From JAGPUQ01 sp049325095 (GTDB lineage: Bacteria > Pseudomonadota > Gammaproteobacteria > Pseudomonadales > Porticoccaceae), in the NCBI GenBank assembly GCA_049325095.1, contig JBMOPO010000036.1, positions 18,794 through 82,793 of the forward strand: a DNA stretch of 64,000 bases, given 5' to 3'. Within the stretch, counting starts at the first letter, position 1; each line of letters begins with the position of its first letter. This document shows positions 41,900 through 50,442 of the stretch, one piece after another. A model generated the notes under the pieces. It searched no databases and was not told the DNA's origin. It was given only the letters and a program-made list of their open reading frames with translations. Position numbers and translations under genes: made by a program.

Positions 41900-43149
41900 A
41901 CCAGGCGTCCCTCGGGGTCGGGTCCATGCGCCGGCGCCTCCGCCTCGGCCATGGCCAGGGCGATCTGCTCGATCAGCAGGCGGGCGAGCTGCCCCTTGGG
42001 CAGGCGCGGCGGGCGAAGCGTACCGCGCGGCGAGACCAGCAGCACCTGATTCTCGTCGCTGCCAAACCCGATGCCGGCGACGGAAACATCGTTGGCGATC
42101 ACCAGGTCCAGCCGCTTGCGCACCAGCTTGGCGCGGGCATTCTCGAGCAGATGCTCGGTCTCTGCTGCGAATCCGACCACAAAAGGGCGCTTGTCGAGGC
42201 CGGCCACGGCGGCGACGATGTCGGGGTTGGGTTCCAGCTCGAGGGTCAGGGGGTCGGCAGATTTCTTGATCTTCTGGGCTGCCACTGCCCGCGGCCGATA
42301 ATCGGCCACCGCCGCCGCCGCGATGAACAGGTCCGCTTCCACGGTCGCGTGCAGGCAGGCGTCCAACATGTCGCGCGCGCTGACGACATCGATGCGGTGC
42401 ACGCGCTCCGGGCAGGCCAGCGCCACCGGGCCGCTGACCAGCACCGTGTGTGCGCCGGCCTCGGCGGCCGCTTCGGCCAGGGCATAGCCCATCTTCCCGG
42501 AACTGTAGTTGGACAGATAGCGGACGGGATCGATGGCCTCGCGGGTGGGGCCGGCAGTGATCACCACCTTGCGTCCGGCGAGCGCGCCGGTGGCGAACAG
42601 CTCCGCCAGCCGCGCCACCAGCGCTTCGGGCTCCTCCATGCGGCCGGGGCCGACGTCACCGCAGGCCTGAGGGCCCGAGCCGGGGCCGAATACCTGTACG
42701 CCTTGCTCGCGCAGCCGCCGGAGGTTCTCCGCGGTGACCGGTTTGGACCACATGGCCTGATTCATCGCCGGCGCCACCGCCACCGGGCCGCGGCTGGCCA
42801 GGCACACCGCGGTCAGGAGGTCGGGGGCCTCGCCGTGCACCAGGCGGGCGAGGAAATCCGCGCTCGCCGGCGCGACCAGGATGGCATCCGCCCAGCGCGC
42901 CAGCTCAATGTGGCCCATCGCGGCCTCGGCGGCGGGATCCAGGAGATCGCGGTGGACCGGATGCCCGGACAGCGCCTGGAAGGTGAGCGGAGTGACGAAC
43001 TCGGCACCCGCCGCGGTCATCACCACCCGCACCTCCGCCCCTGCCCGTTGCAGGAGGCGCAGCAACTGGGCGCTCTTGTAGGCGGCGATGCCGCCGGTGA
43101 CGCCCAGCACCAGGCGCTTGTTGGCGAGGCTCGCAACCCTTCCTTCCAT
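41896..43149 (-). CDS. coaBC: Bifunctional phosphopantothenoylcysteine decarboxylase/synthetase
   Basis: A 417-residue coenzyme A pathway enzyme. The N-terminal CoaC flavoprotein decarboxylase has GVTGGIAAYKSAQLLR, the PASADFLARLVHGE segment, APAMNQAMW and the substrate-clamp region QACGDVGPGRM. The C-terminal CoaB synthetase has ITAGPTREAIDPVRYLSNYSSGKMG. It overlaps algC by 4 bases; in pseudomonads and E. coli a dut gene normally lies here. Divergent from radC. Confidence 0.96.
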   Translation of the reverse strand: MEGRVASLANKRLVLGVTGGIAAYKSAQLLRLLQRAGAEVRVVMTAAGAEFVTPLTFQALSGHPVHRDLLDPAAEAAMGHIELARWADAILVAPASADFLARLVHGEAPDLLTAVCLASRGPVAVAPAMNQAMWSKPVTAENLRRLREQGVQVFGPGSGPQACGDVGPGRMEEPEALVARLAELFATGALAGRKVVITAGPTREAIDPVRYLSNYSSGKMGYALAEAAAEAGAHTVLVSGPVALACPERVHRIDVVSARDMLDACLHATVEADLFIAAAAVADYRPRAVAAQKIKKSADPLTLELEPNPDIVAAVAGLDKRPFVVGFAAETEHLLENARAKLVRKRLDLVIANDVSVAGIGFGSDENQVLLVSPRGTLRPPRLPKGQLARLLIEQIALAMAEAEAPAHGPDPEGRLV

Positions 43150-43205
43150 ACGCCGGGCCGGTATGATGTCGGAAAATGGAAATCTTACCGGACAAGGAGG
43201 TCCAG

Positions 43206-43880
43206 ATGGCGATTCGACACTGGCCGGCCGGGGAGCGGCCGCGGGAAAAGCTGTTGGCGCGCGGGCCCCGCGCGCTGTCGGACGCCGAGTTGCTGGCCAT
43301 CTTCCTGCGCACCGGTCACGCCGGCAAGAGCGCGGTGGCCCTGGCCAGGGATATCCTCGGCGAATTTGGCGGTCTGGCCGCGCTGCTGGCCGCCGACCAA
43401 GCGCGGTTCTGCGCCACCAAGGGCATCGGGCCGGCCAAGTACGTGCAACTGCAGGCCGCCCTGGAGCTCGCCCGCCGCCACCTCCAGGAAGGGTTGGAAC
43501 GGGGTGAGGCGTTCACCGCGCCGGCCAGCGTCGCGCGCTATCTCCAGGCCCACCTGGGCGGACAGCGGCGGGAGGTCTTCGTGGCCCTATTTCTGGACAC
43601 CCGACATCGCCTGATCGCCACCGAGGATCTCTTCCAGGGCACCATAGACGGCGCCAGCGTGCACCCGCGCGAGGTGGTGCGCCGCGCGCTCCACCACAAT
43701 GCCGCGGCGCTGATCGTGGCCCACAACCACCCCTCCGGGGTGGCCGAGCCCAGCGCCGACGACCAGCGCATCACGGCGCGGCTGCGCGAGGCGCTCGCCT
43801 TGATCGATGTGCGGCTGCTCGACCATCTGGTGGTGGGGGCCGGCGAGGTGGTGTCGCTGGCCGAACGCGGCCTGCTGTAG
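43206..43880 (+). CDS. radC: RadC family JAB domain protein
   Basis: A 224-residue protein with an N-terminal helix-hairpin-helix region and a C-terminal JAMM/MPN metal site (the HNHPSGVAEPSADD motif). Start MAIRHWPAGERPREKLL has a consensus AGGAGG site. The family was once linked to DNA repair, but its biochemical role is not settled. Divergent from coaBC and upstream of rpmB, the standard position. Confidence 0.94.
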   Translation: MAIRHWPAGERPREKLLARGPRALSDAELLAIFLRTGHAGKSAVALARDILGEFGGLAALLAADQARFCATKGIGPAKYVQLQAALELARRHLQEGLERGEAFTAPASVARYLQAHLGGQRREVFVALFLDTRHRLIATEDLFQGTIDGASVHPREVVRRALHHNAAALIVAHNHPSGVAEPSADDQRITARLREALALIDVRLLDHLVVGAGEVVSLAERGLL

Positions 43881-43948
43881 CGGCGCGCCGGGTAGCGAAG
43901 GTCGGGGCGAACTCCCGCTCGACGGACCGGGCCCGGGCAGGGTCGGGT

Positions 43949-43977
43949 TTGCGCTGGGGGTCGGCCTTTGGTATAAA
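43949..43977 (+). promoter_or_regulatory. Sigma-70-type promoter for rpmB-rpmG
   Basis: TTGCGC (43949-43954), a 17-base spacer and TATAAA (43972-43977) lie 59 bases before the rpmB start. The hexamers match the consensus at 4 and 5 of 6 positions and the spacing is ideal. This is the best promoter-like sequence in the window and fits a strongly expressed ribosomal protein operon. Confidence 0.68.
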
Positions 43978-44036
43978 GCGCGGCTTGCTGCGGGCGGCTT
44001 GCGCTGCCGGATATGGTCAGACCGAGAGGCGATCCG

Positions 44037-44273
44037 ATGTCCAGAGTGTGTCAGGTGACCGGGAAACGACCGATGGTCGGCAACAATGTTTCCCACGCCA
44101 ACAACAAAACCAAGCGCCGGTTCGCGCCGAATCTCCATACGCATCGTTTCTGGGTCGATGCGGAGCGCCGCTTCGTGAAGCTCCGCGTGTCCACCAAGGG
44201 GTTGCGGATCATCGACCGGTTCGGCATCGAGCGCGTGCTCGCCGACCTGCGCTCGCGCGGCACCAAAATCTAG
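44037..44273 (+). CDS. rpmB: 50S ribosomal protein L28
   Basis: A 78-residue L28 with MSRVCQVTGKRPMVGNNVSHANNKTKRRF, as in E. coli. It has a single cysteine, so it is the zinc-free form. GAGAGG lies upstream of ATG 44037. Followed by rpmG after 9 bases. Confidence 0.98.
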   Translation: MSRVCQVTGKRPMVGNNVSHANNKTKRRFAPNLHTHRFWVDAERRFVKLRVSTKGLRIIDRFGIERVLADLRSRGTKI

Positions 44274-44282
44274 GAGGCAGCC

Positions 44283-44450
44283 ATGGCCAAGTCCAATCGC
44301 GAACTGATCAAGCTGGTGTCCAGCGCCGGCACCGGGCATTACTACACGACCTCCAAGAACAAGCGCACCAAGCCGGAAAAGATCGAACTCAAAAAATACG
44401 ATCCGGTGGTCCGCAAGCACGTGGCGTACCGGGAAGCCAAGATCAAGTAG
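44283..44450 (+). CDS. rpmG: 50S ribosomal protein L33
   Basis: A 55-residue L33 (MAKSNRELIKLVSSAGTGHY ... REAKIK) without CxxC pairs, hence the zinc-independent form. It sits 9 bases after rpmB with an AGGAG site and is followed by a strong intrinsic terminator. Confidence 0.97.
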   Translation: MAKSNRELIKLVSSAGTGHYYTTSKNKRTKPEKIELKKYDPVVRKHVAYREAKIK

Positions 44451-44473
44451 CCCGGAATTCGAGTGGATACCGC

Positions 44474-44503
44474 AAAAAGCCCGGTTGCTCCGGGCTTTTT
44501 CTT
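44474..44503 (+). terminator. Intrinsic terminator after rpmG
   Basis: A perfect 11-base inverted repeat (AAAAAGCCCGG / CCGGGCTTTTT) with a 5-base loop runs into T-rich sequence 24 bases after the rpmG stop. The A-run on the left may let it work for either strand. Confidence 0.88.
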
Positions 44504-44550
44504 GTCTGGACCACGCCCGGAAAGCGCGCACCCCCAAGCACAGGACCGGC

Positions 44551-45366
44551 ATGCCTGAGCTGCCCGAAGTCGAGACCACCCTGCGCGGCATCCTGCCCCG
44601 GGTGCAGGGGCGGCGCATCCTGGCGCTGGAGCTGCGCCAGCCGGCGCTGCGCTGGCCGGTGCCGGCCGAGCTGCCGGCCAGGCTCCCCGGGCAGCGCGTG
44701 CGCGGCGGACGCCGGCGCGGCAAATACCTGCTCCTGCACCTCGACCGGGGTCACCTCCTGCTGCATCTGGGGATGTCCGGCAGCCTGCGCCTGGTGGCGC
44801 CGGGTACGCCCGCGGGCCGCCACGACCACTTCGATCTGGCACTGGAGGACGGCGTCCGGCTCCGGTTCACCGATCCGCGCCGTTTCGGGGCACTGCTGTG
44901 GGTCGAGGGCGACCCCCTGGCGCACCCGCTGCTGCGGGAACTGGGTCCCGAGCCGCTGGAGGCGGACTTCGATGCGGATTATCTGTTTCGGCGCGCGCGG
45001 GGGCGGCGGGTCGCGATCAAGAGCTTCCTGATGGACAGCCGCATCGTGGTCGGTATCGGCAACATCTACGCCAACGAGATCCTGTATCTGGCCGGGGTGC
45101 ATCCGGCGCGCGCTGCCGGCCGCATCGCCCGGCAGCGCCACCAGGCCCTGGTCGCGGCGGCCAAAGAAGTTCTGGCGGAGGCGGTGACCCTGGGCGGAAC
45201 CACGCTGCGCGATTTCGTCGGCGGCGACGGCAGGCCCGGCTATTTCCGCCAGCAGTTGCGCGTGTACGGGCGGGCGGGCCTGGCCTGTCCGGGCTGCGCC
45301 ACGCCATTGCGCGAAGTCCGGCTCGCGCAGCGCGCCACGGTCTATTGCCCCCGCTGCCAGCGCTGA
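44551..45366 (+). CDS. mutM: Formamidopyrimidine-DNA glycosylase
   Basis: A 271-residue Fpg/MutM that excises 8-oxoguanine and formamidopyrimidines. After Met removal the catalytic Pro is in PELPEVETT. Lys in RRGKYLLLHL, the H2TH segment (VGIGNIYANEILYLAGVHPARAA) and the C-terminal zinc finger (CPGC ... CPRC) are present. It is downstream of rpmBG, beyond their terminator. No good ribosome site is seen before ATG 44551. Confidence 0.96.
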   Translation: MPELPEVETTLRGILPRVQGRRILALELRQPALRWPVPAELPARLPGQRVRGGRRRGKYLLLHLDRGHLLLHLGMSGSLRLVAPGTPAGRHDHFDLALEDGVRLRFTDPRRFGALLWVEGDPLAHPLLRELGPEPLEADFDADYLFRRARGRRVAIKSFLMDSRIVVGIGNIYANEILYLAGVHPARAAGRIARQRHQALVAAAKEVLAEAVTLGGTTLRDFVGGDGRPGYFRQQLRVYGRAGLACPGCATPLREVRLAQRATVYCPRCQR

Positions 45367-45379
45367 GGCAGGGGTCCGG

Positions 45380-45856
45380 TCAGGCGAACTTGGCCCGCAG
45401 CGCGTTGCAGACCACTCCGGGCACGAAGGGGGAGATGTCGCCGCGCAGGCTGGCGATCTCGCGCACCAGGGAAGAAGAGATGTAGGACAGCTTTTCCGAG
45501 GGCGTCAGAAAGATGCTCTCGATATCGGGGGCCAGCGCGCGGTTCATGTTGGCGAGCTGAAATTCGTACTCGAAGTCCGACACCGCGCGCAGTCCCCGGA
45601 TCACTCCGCAGGCGCCGCTGTCGCGCACGAAATTGACCAGCAGATAGTCGAAGCCGCGCACCACCACATTGTCGAGATGGGCGAGCGTCGCCTTCGCCAG
45701 CTCGATGCGTTCGCGGATGGAAAACAACGGCCCCTTCCGCTCGCTGGTGGCGATGGCCAGGATGACCCGATCGAACAGCCGGCAGGCGCGCTCGACCAAA
45801 TCCACGTGACCGTTGGTGATGGGATCGAAGGTCCCGGGATAGACGACGGTTTTCAT
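45380..45856 (-). CDS. coaD: Phosphopantetheine adenylyltransferase
   Basis: A 158-residue nucleotidyltransferase of coenzyme A synthesis. YPGTFDPITNGHVDLVERA carries the T/HxGH motif; RGLRAVSDFEYEFQLANMN and the ISSSLVREIASLRGDI end are conserved. It lies on the minus strand downstream of rsmD (48-base gap), forming an rsmD-coaD unit as in many bacteria. Confidence 0.97.
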   Translation of the reverse strand: MKTVVYPGTFDPITNGHVDLVERACRLFDRVILAIATSERKGPLFSIRERIELAKATLAHLDNVVVRGFDYLLVNFVRDSGACGVIRGLRAVSDFEYEFQLANMNRALAPDIESIFLTPSEKLSYISSSLVREIASLRGDISPFVPGVVCNALRAKFA

Positions 45857-45904
45857 GGGCGGCTCCGCGGCGGTGGCGCATGGTAAACAATTCGGATCAA
45901 GGGC

Positions 45905-46492
45905 TCAAATGCGGCGAAACAGCAGACAACGGACGTTACCGGCAACCAACTCCCGATGCCGTACCCAGGCTGCCGGAACCGCCGGCAGCGGCCGGTCGCG
46001 GGCCGTCTCGACGTAGATCCAGGCCCCGGCGGCCAGGCGGCGGCTGGCCTCCAGCAATTGCAGGGTGGCAGCCAGTTGTTCGGCGGCGAACGGGGGATCG
46101 ACGAAGGCGACGTCGTAGGGGTCCCAGTCCCGGGGCTCGGCCAGCCATGCCAGGCTGTCCGCGCCGATGATCTCGATCTCGGCGCCGGCCTGCAGCGCCG
46201 TACAGTTTTCGCGCAGCGCGCGCACGGCTTCCGGGTCCCGTTCGATCAGCGTCGCCCGCCGCGCGCCCCGCGAGGCGGCCTCGAAACCCAGGGCCCCGGA
46301 GCCGGCGAACAGGTCCAGGCAGTTGGCCCCCGCCCAGTGCGGTTGCAGCCAATTGAACAGGGTCTCGCGCAACCGGTCGCCGGTGGGCCTCAGACCGCTG
46401 CGCTGCGGAAACCGCAGGCGGCGACCGCGCCAGCGGCCGCCGATGATGCGGACGTTCCCGGCCGCGGCAGCGCGCGGGCCGCTTCGTGCCAT
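45905..46492 (-). CDS. rsmD: 16S rRNA (guanine(966)-N(2))-methyltransferase RsmD
   Basis: A 195-residue SAM methyltransferase. RIIGGRWRGRRLRFP, RPTGDRLRETLFNWL, the SAM loop CLDLFAGSGALGFEAASRGA and the catalytic DPPF motif are all seen. Start MARSGPRAA at 46492 was chosen by homology; the longer frame upstream runs into ftsY on the other strand. Divergent from ftsY with 66 bases between, the classical rsmD/ftsYEX arrangement. Confidence 0.95.
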   Translation of the reverse strand: MARSGPRAAAAGNVRIIGGRWRGRRLRFPQRSGLRPTGDRLRETLFNWLQPHWAGANCLDLFAGSGALGFEAASRGARRATLIERDPEAVRALRENCTALQAGAEIEIIGADSLAWLAEPRDWDPYDVAFVDPPFAAEQLAATLQLLEASRRLAAGAWIYVETARDRPLPAVPAAWVRHRELVAGNVRCLLFRRI

Positions 46493-46558
46493 GGGGGACT
46501 CCGGACCTGCGGACCGGGTGGTAGGATACACGGCCGTCCAAACCATCGCCGGGCCAGT

Positions 46559-47701
46559 ATGAGCAGCGACCAGAAACCCGTGCCGGACGCCCCCGCCCGC
46601 GGTGGCCTCTTGTCGCGGTTCCTGCGCCGCGACAAACAAGCCCTCGACGCGCCTTCCCAGCCGATTCCCGGGAGCGAACCGGCGATCCCCGCCGCGCCGG
46701 CTCCCGCGCCGCCCGTTGCACCGCCGGCTCCCGACCCGCTGCGCGCCGCGCCCGCGGACGCTGCCCTGGCCCCGTCGGAGGGGCGGGAGCCGGCGCGGCG
46801 CGGGTTGTTCCGGCGCGCGCTGGCGCGCACCGGCGCCGGGTTGGGCGCCCTGCTGCTGGGCCGCAAGGCCATCGACGAAGCGCTCTACGAGGAACTGGAA
46901 ACCCGGCTGCTGCTGGCCGACGTCGGAGTCGAAGTCTGCACCGGGCTGATCGGGGAGCTGACCGCCCGGGTCAAGCGGCGCGACCTGAAGGATGCCGGCG
47001 CGTTGCGCGAGGAGCTGCGGGAGCTGTTGATCGAACTGCTCCAGCCCTGTCAGCGGCCGCTGGCGCTGGACGGCGGCACGGCCCGGGTGATTCTGGTGAT
47101 CGGGGTCAACGGGGCGGGCAAGACCACGACCATCGGCAAGCTGGCGCACCGCCTGCAGGCCCAGGGCAAGAGCGTGATGTTGGCCGCCGGGGATACGTTC
47201 CGCGCGGCGGCGGTCGAGCAGCTCCAGGCCTGGGGCGAGCGCAACCGGATTCCGGTGGTGGCCCAGGGCACCGGCGCGGACAGCGCCTCGGTCATTTTCG
47301 ATGCCATCCAGTCGGCCCGGGCGCGGGGGGTGGACGTGGTGATCGCCGATACCGCCGGCCGCCTGCACACCAAAAGCAACCTGATGGCGGAACTGGCCAA
47401 GGTGCGCCGGGTGATGGCCAAGCTGGATCCCGATGCCCCGCACGAGACCCTGCTGGTGCTCGACGCCGGCACCGGCCAGAACGCCGTCGCCCAAATGCGC
47501 CAGTTCAGCGCCTCGGTGCCGGTGACCGGCATCGCGCTGACCAAGCTCGACGGCACCGCCAGGGGCGGGGTGATCTTCGCGCTGTGCCGGGAGTTTGGGG
47601 TGCCGATTCGCTTCGTGGGCCTCGGCGAAGGGCTGGGCGATCTCCAGGAGTTCGACGCCGAGCTGTTCGTCGACGCCCTGCTGGCCGCACCCGGTGCATG
47701 A
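46559..47701 (+). CDS. ftsY: Signal recognition particle receptor FtsY
   Basis: A 380-residue SRP receptor GTPase for co-translational membrane insertion. The N-terminal about 75 residues are Pro/Ala-rich instead of the strongly acidic A domain of E. coli. The helical N domain and G domain follow, with GVNGAGKTTTIGKLA, the DTFRAAAVEQL block, DTAGR and TKLDGTARGG. The stop overlaps the ftsE start by 4 bases. Confidence 0.96.
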   Translation: MSSDQKPVPDAPARGGLLSRFLRRDKQALDAPSQPIPGSEPAIPAAPAPAPPVAPPAPDPLRAAPADAALAPSEGREPARRGLFRRALARTGAGLGALLLGRKAIDEALYEELETRLLLADVGVEVCTGLIGELTARVKRRDLKDAGALREELRELLIELLQPCQRPLALDGGTARVILVIGVNGAGKTTTIGKLAHRLQAQGKSVMLAAGDTFRAAAVEQLQAWGERNRIPVVAQGTGADSASVIFDAIQSARARGVDVVIADTAGRLHTKSNLMAELAKVRRVMAKLDPDAPHETLLVLDAGTGQNAVAQMRQFSASVPVTGIALTKLDGTARGGVIFALCREFGVPIRFVGLGEGLGDLQEFDAELFVDALLAAPGA

Positions 47702-48372
47702 TCCGGTTCGAGCAGGTCTACAAGCGCTATCCCGGCGGCCAGGACGCCCTGGCCGGGGTCAGCTTCGAGCTGCAGGCCGGCGAATTCGCGTTTCTGACGG
47801 GGCACTCCGGCGCCGGCAAGAGTTCACTGTTGCGGCTGATCCTGCTGCTGGAGCGCAGCACCCGGGGGCAGGTGCTGATCAATGGGCGCAGCCTCGGGCG
47901 CCTGCACCGCAGCCAGATACCCCATTATCGACGCAACCTGGGCGTGGTGCTGCAGAACCACCATTTGTTGCTGGATCGCAGCGTCCACGACAACGTGGCC
48001 CTGCCCCTGCTGGTGTCGGGGTATCGCGCGCGGGATGTCGGCCGCCGGGTGCGGGCGGCCCTCGACAAGGTGGGCCTGCTCGAGCGCGGCGCGGACAGCC
48101 CGCTGCAGCTCTCCAGTGGGGAACAGCAGCGCGTGGGCATCGCCCGGGCGGTGGTGCACACGCCGCGGATCCTGCTCGCCGACGAACCCACGGGCAATCT
48201 GGATCCGCAGCTGTCGGCCGAAATCATGCGGCTGTTCAGTGAATTCAGCGACCTCGGCGTCACCGTGCTGGTTGCCACCCACGACGTCGGCCTGGTCGCC
48301 GCCATGGGGAAACGCCAGCTGATGCTGCACAACGGCCGCCTTGTCCAGGAGCCGGGCGATGCGCGGCCGTAG
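47698..48372 (+). CDS. ftsE: Cell division ATP-binding protein FtsE
   Basis: A 224-residue ABC ATPase that works with FtsX to activate peptidoglycan amidases through EnvC-type partners at the septum. Walker A (GHSGAGKSSLL), the Q-loop region (VLQNHHLLLDRSV), the signature LSSGEQQRVGIARA and Walker B (ILLADEPTGNLD) are intact. Overlaps ftsY by 4 bases and ftsX by 14. Confidence 0.96.
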   Translation: MIRFEQVYKRYPGGQDALAGVSFELQAGEFAFLTGHSGAGKSSLLRLILLLERSTRGQVLINGRSLGRLHRSQIPHYRRNLGVVLQNHHLLLDRSVHDNVALPLLVSGYRARDVGRRVRAALDKVGLLERGADSPLQLSSGEQQRVGIARAVVHTPRILLADEPTGNLDPQLSAEIMRLFSEFSDLGVTVLVATHDVGLVAAMGKRQLMLHNGRLVQEPGDARP

Positions 48373-49372
48373 CCCCGCGGCCCCGCCCGCGCGCGGCGGC
48401 GGAGCGGCACCTCGGCCGGCGCGGCAGGGGGCCAGCGCCCGCCAGTTGCGCTGGCGGGATCGCCTGCTGGCCGGCTTCGCCCAACACCGGGAAGTCGCCG
48501 CCCAGAGCCTGGCGCGGCTCTGCGCCGCGCCGGTGCAGGCCCTGGCAACCATGCTCGTCATCGCCATCGCGCTCGCGCTCCCCACCGCGCTGTACCTGGC
48601 GGTGGCCAGCGCGCAACGCCTGGCCGGCGGTCTGGACACGGGGAATCGCATGACGCTCTACCTGGATCCCGAAGCTGCGGCGGAAGCGGTGGCGGAACTG
48701 CGCACCCGGCTGGCCGGGCTCGAGGCGGTGGCCGGGACCACCTATGTCTCTCCCGAGCAGGGCCTTGCCGAGTTCAAGCGGCACTCGGGTTTCGGGGACG
48801 CGCTCGACCTCCTGGAGCGCAATCCGCTGCCGCCGGTGGTGCTGGTGGAGTTGCGCGGCGCGCCCGAACCCGGGGCGCTCGGCGAGCTCGCCCGGGAGGT
48901 TGCCACCTGGGCTCCCGTCGCGGACCTGCAACTCGATACCCGGTGGCTGGCGCGGATGCGCGCCATCGCCGAGCTGGGGCGCCAGTTGGCGCTGGCGCTG
49001 GCGGCCGCCCTGGCCCTGGGGGTGCTGTTGATCATCGGCAACACCATCCGCCTGGCGATAGAAAACCACCGCGAGGAGGTATTGGTACTCAAGCTGGTGG
49101 GCGCGACCGACGCCTTCGCGCGCCGCCCGTTCCTCTATCTGGGATCCTGGTACGGCTGCGGCGGCGGTGTGCTGGCCTGGCTGCTGGTGGCCGGCGCCCG
49201 CTGGTGGCTGCACCATCCCATCGAACGGCTGGCCGCGCTCTACCAGGCGCAGTGGTCGCTGGCGCCGCTGGATGGCATGGCCCTGCTGGTCCTGGCGGGC
49301 GGCGGCGGCGCGCTCGGCGCCCTGGGAGCCAGATTCGCGGCTGGACGCCAGATCAAGGCGATAGAGCCTTGA
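48359..49372 (+). CDS. ftsX: Cell division protein FtsX
   Basis: A 337-residue membrane partner of FtsE. A basic Pro/Ala-rich cytoplasmic N-terminus is followed by a first membrane segment (ATMLVIAIALALPTALYLAV), a periplasmic domain (about 95-210) and three more membrane segments near the C-terminus. The conserved cytoplasmic loop ENHREEVLVLKLVGATDAFARRPF lies between the last segments. ATG 48359 has AGGAG upstream and overlaps ftsE. Confidence 0.95.
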   Translation: MRGRSPAAPPARGGGAAPRPARQGASARQLRWRDRLLAGFAQHREVAAQSLARLCAAPVQALATMLVIAIALALPTALYLAVASAQRLAGGLDTGNRMTLYLDPEAAAEAVAELRTRLAGLEAVAGTTYVSPEQGLAEFKRHSGFGDALDLLERNPLPPVVLVELRGAPEPGALGELAREVATWAPVADLQLDTRWLARMRAIAELGRQLALALAAALALGVLLIIGNTIRLAIENHREEVLVLKLVGATDAFARRPFLYLGSWYGCGGGVLAWLLVAGARWWLHHPIERLAALYQAQWSLAPLDGMALLVLAGGGGALGALGARFAAGRQIKAIEP

Positions 49373-49413
49373 TTTACAACGGGGCTTCCGCAATCGGGAA
49401 CTTGCCCCGGCGA

Positions 49414-49441
49414 TTGCCATCCAATGGCGCAGTGCTAAAAT
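49414..49441 (+). promoter_or_regulatory. Sigma-70-type promoter upstream of rpoH
   Basis: TTGCCA (49414-49419), a 16-base spacer and TAAAAT (49436-49441) lie 41 bases before the rpoH start. Each hexamer has five of six consensus bases. Additional stress promoters, known in E. coli, were not recognised. Confidence 0.6.
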
Positions 49442-49482
49442 GCCTGCCCCGAATTCGCCAGGCAGTCCGGAGTGAGGGTGTA

Positions 49483-50343
49483 ATGAGCCAGAGTCTGCAA
49501 GTTGCGAATCCACTGATCCCCGGCGGCAATCTCGCCGCCTACATCCATGCGGTCAGCGCCTTTCCCGTATTGTCCGCCGAGCGGGAGCGGGAACTGGCCG
49601 AGCGCCTCCAGAGCCAGGGTGATCTGGACGCCGCGCGTACCCTGGTGCTGTCCCATCTGCGCTTCGTGGTCCACATCGCCCGCTCTTACGCGGGCTATGG
49701 GCTGCCGCTGGCGGACATCATCCAGGAAGGCAATGTGGGACTGATGAAGGCGGTCAAGCGCTTCGATCCCAGCAAGGGGGTCCGATTGATCTCCTTTGCG
49801 GTGCACTGGATCAAGGCCGAAATCCACGAATACGTGCTGCGCAACTGGCGCATCGTCAAGGTGGCCACCACCAAGGCGCAGCGCAAGCTGTTTTTCAACC
49901 TGCGCAGCAGCAAGAAGCGCCTCGGCTGGTTCAACCGCGAGGAGGCTGCGGCGGTGGCTTCCGATCTCGGCGTCGAGGTCAGTGAAGTCCTGGAAATGGA
50001 GCAACGCTTGGCCGCCTGCGACGCGGCCTTCGATCTCGGCACCGACGAAGACGAGGACTCCCCGTACCTGGCTCCGGTGCAGTATCTGGAGGACAAGGGC
50101 GCGGATCCGGCGGTCATCGTCGAAGCGGCGGACTGGGAGGAGCACAGCCAGCAGCGCCTGAGCGCCGCGGTCGCCGCGCTCGATCCCCGCAGCCGCGATA
50201 TCCTCCAGCAGCGCTGGATGGGCGAAGGCAAGGTCACCCTGCACGACCTGGCCGCCAAGTATGCCGTGTCGGCAGAGCGCATTCGGCAACTCGAACAGAG
50301 CGCCATCCGGAAAGTGCGCGGCCTCGTCCAGCTGGAAGCCTGA
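49483..50343 (+). CDS. rpoH: RNA polymerase sigma-32 factor RpoH
   Basis: A 286-residue heat-shock sigma factor. Region 2 contains LRFVVHIARSYAGYGLPLADIIQEGNVGLMKAVKRFDP and ISFAVHWIKAEIHEYVLRNWRIVK. The RpoH box QRKLFFNLRSSKKRLGW, which separates it from other sigma factors, is present. Region 4.2 ends LAAKYAVSAERIRQLEQSAIRKVR. It follows ftsX, as in most gammaproteobacteria, but 110 bases away with its own promoter. Thermal control by mRNA structure is known in E. coli and was not tested here. Confidence 0.97.
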   Translation: MSQSLQVANPLIPGGNLAAYIHAVSAFPVLSAERERELAERLQSQGDLDAARTLVLSHLRFVVHIARSYAGYGLPLADIIQEGNVGLMKAVKRFDPSKGVRLISFAVHWIKAEIHEYVLRNWRIVKVATTKAQRKLFFNLRSSKKRLGWFNREEAAAVASDLGVEVSEVLEMEQRLAACDAAFDLGTDEDEDSPYLAPVQYLEDKGADPAVIVEAADWEEHSQQRLSAAVAALDPRSRDILQQRWMGEGKVTLHDLAAKYAVSAERIRQLEQSAIRKVRGLVQLEA

Positions 50344-50366
50344 TGCCGGGCGCTGCCCCGGGTCGG

Positions 50367-50393
50367 AAAGCCGCGCCGGGCGCGGCTTTTTTA
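50367..50393 (+). terminator. Intrinsic terminator after rpoH
   Basis: A perfect 9-base stem (AAAGCCGCG / CGCGGCTTT) with a 5-base loop followed by a run of T lies 24 bases after the rpoH stop. Confidence 0.85.
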
Positions 50394-50442
50394 TGCCGGC
50401 CCGCTCCGGCGGGCATGCCGGTCGCACCGGGAGGGCCGTGAC

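Noticed and set aside
39488..42049. 853-residue plus-strand open frame
   Set aside because: Antisense shadow of algC; no motifs, Arg/Gln/Gly-rich.
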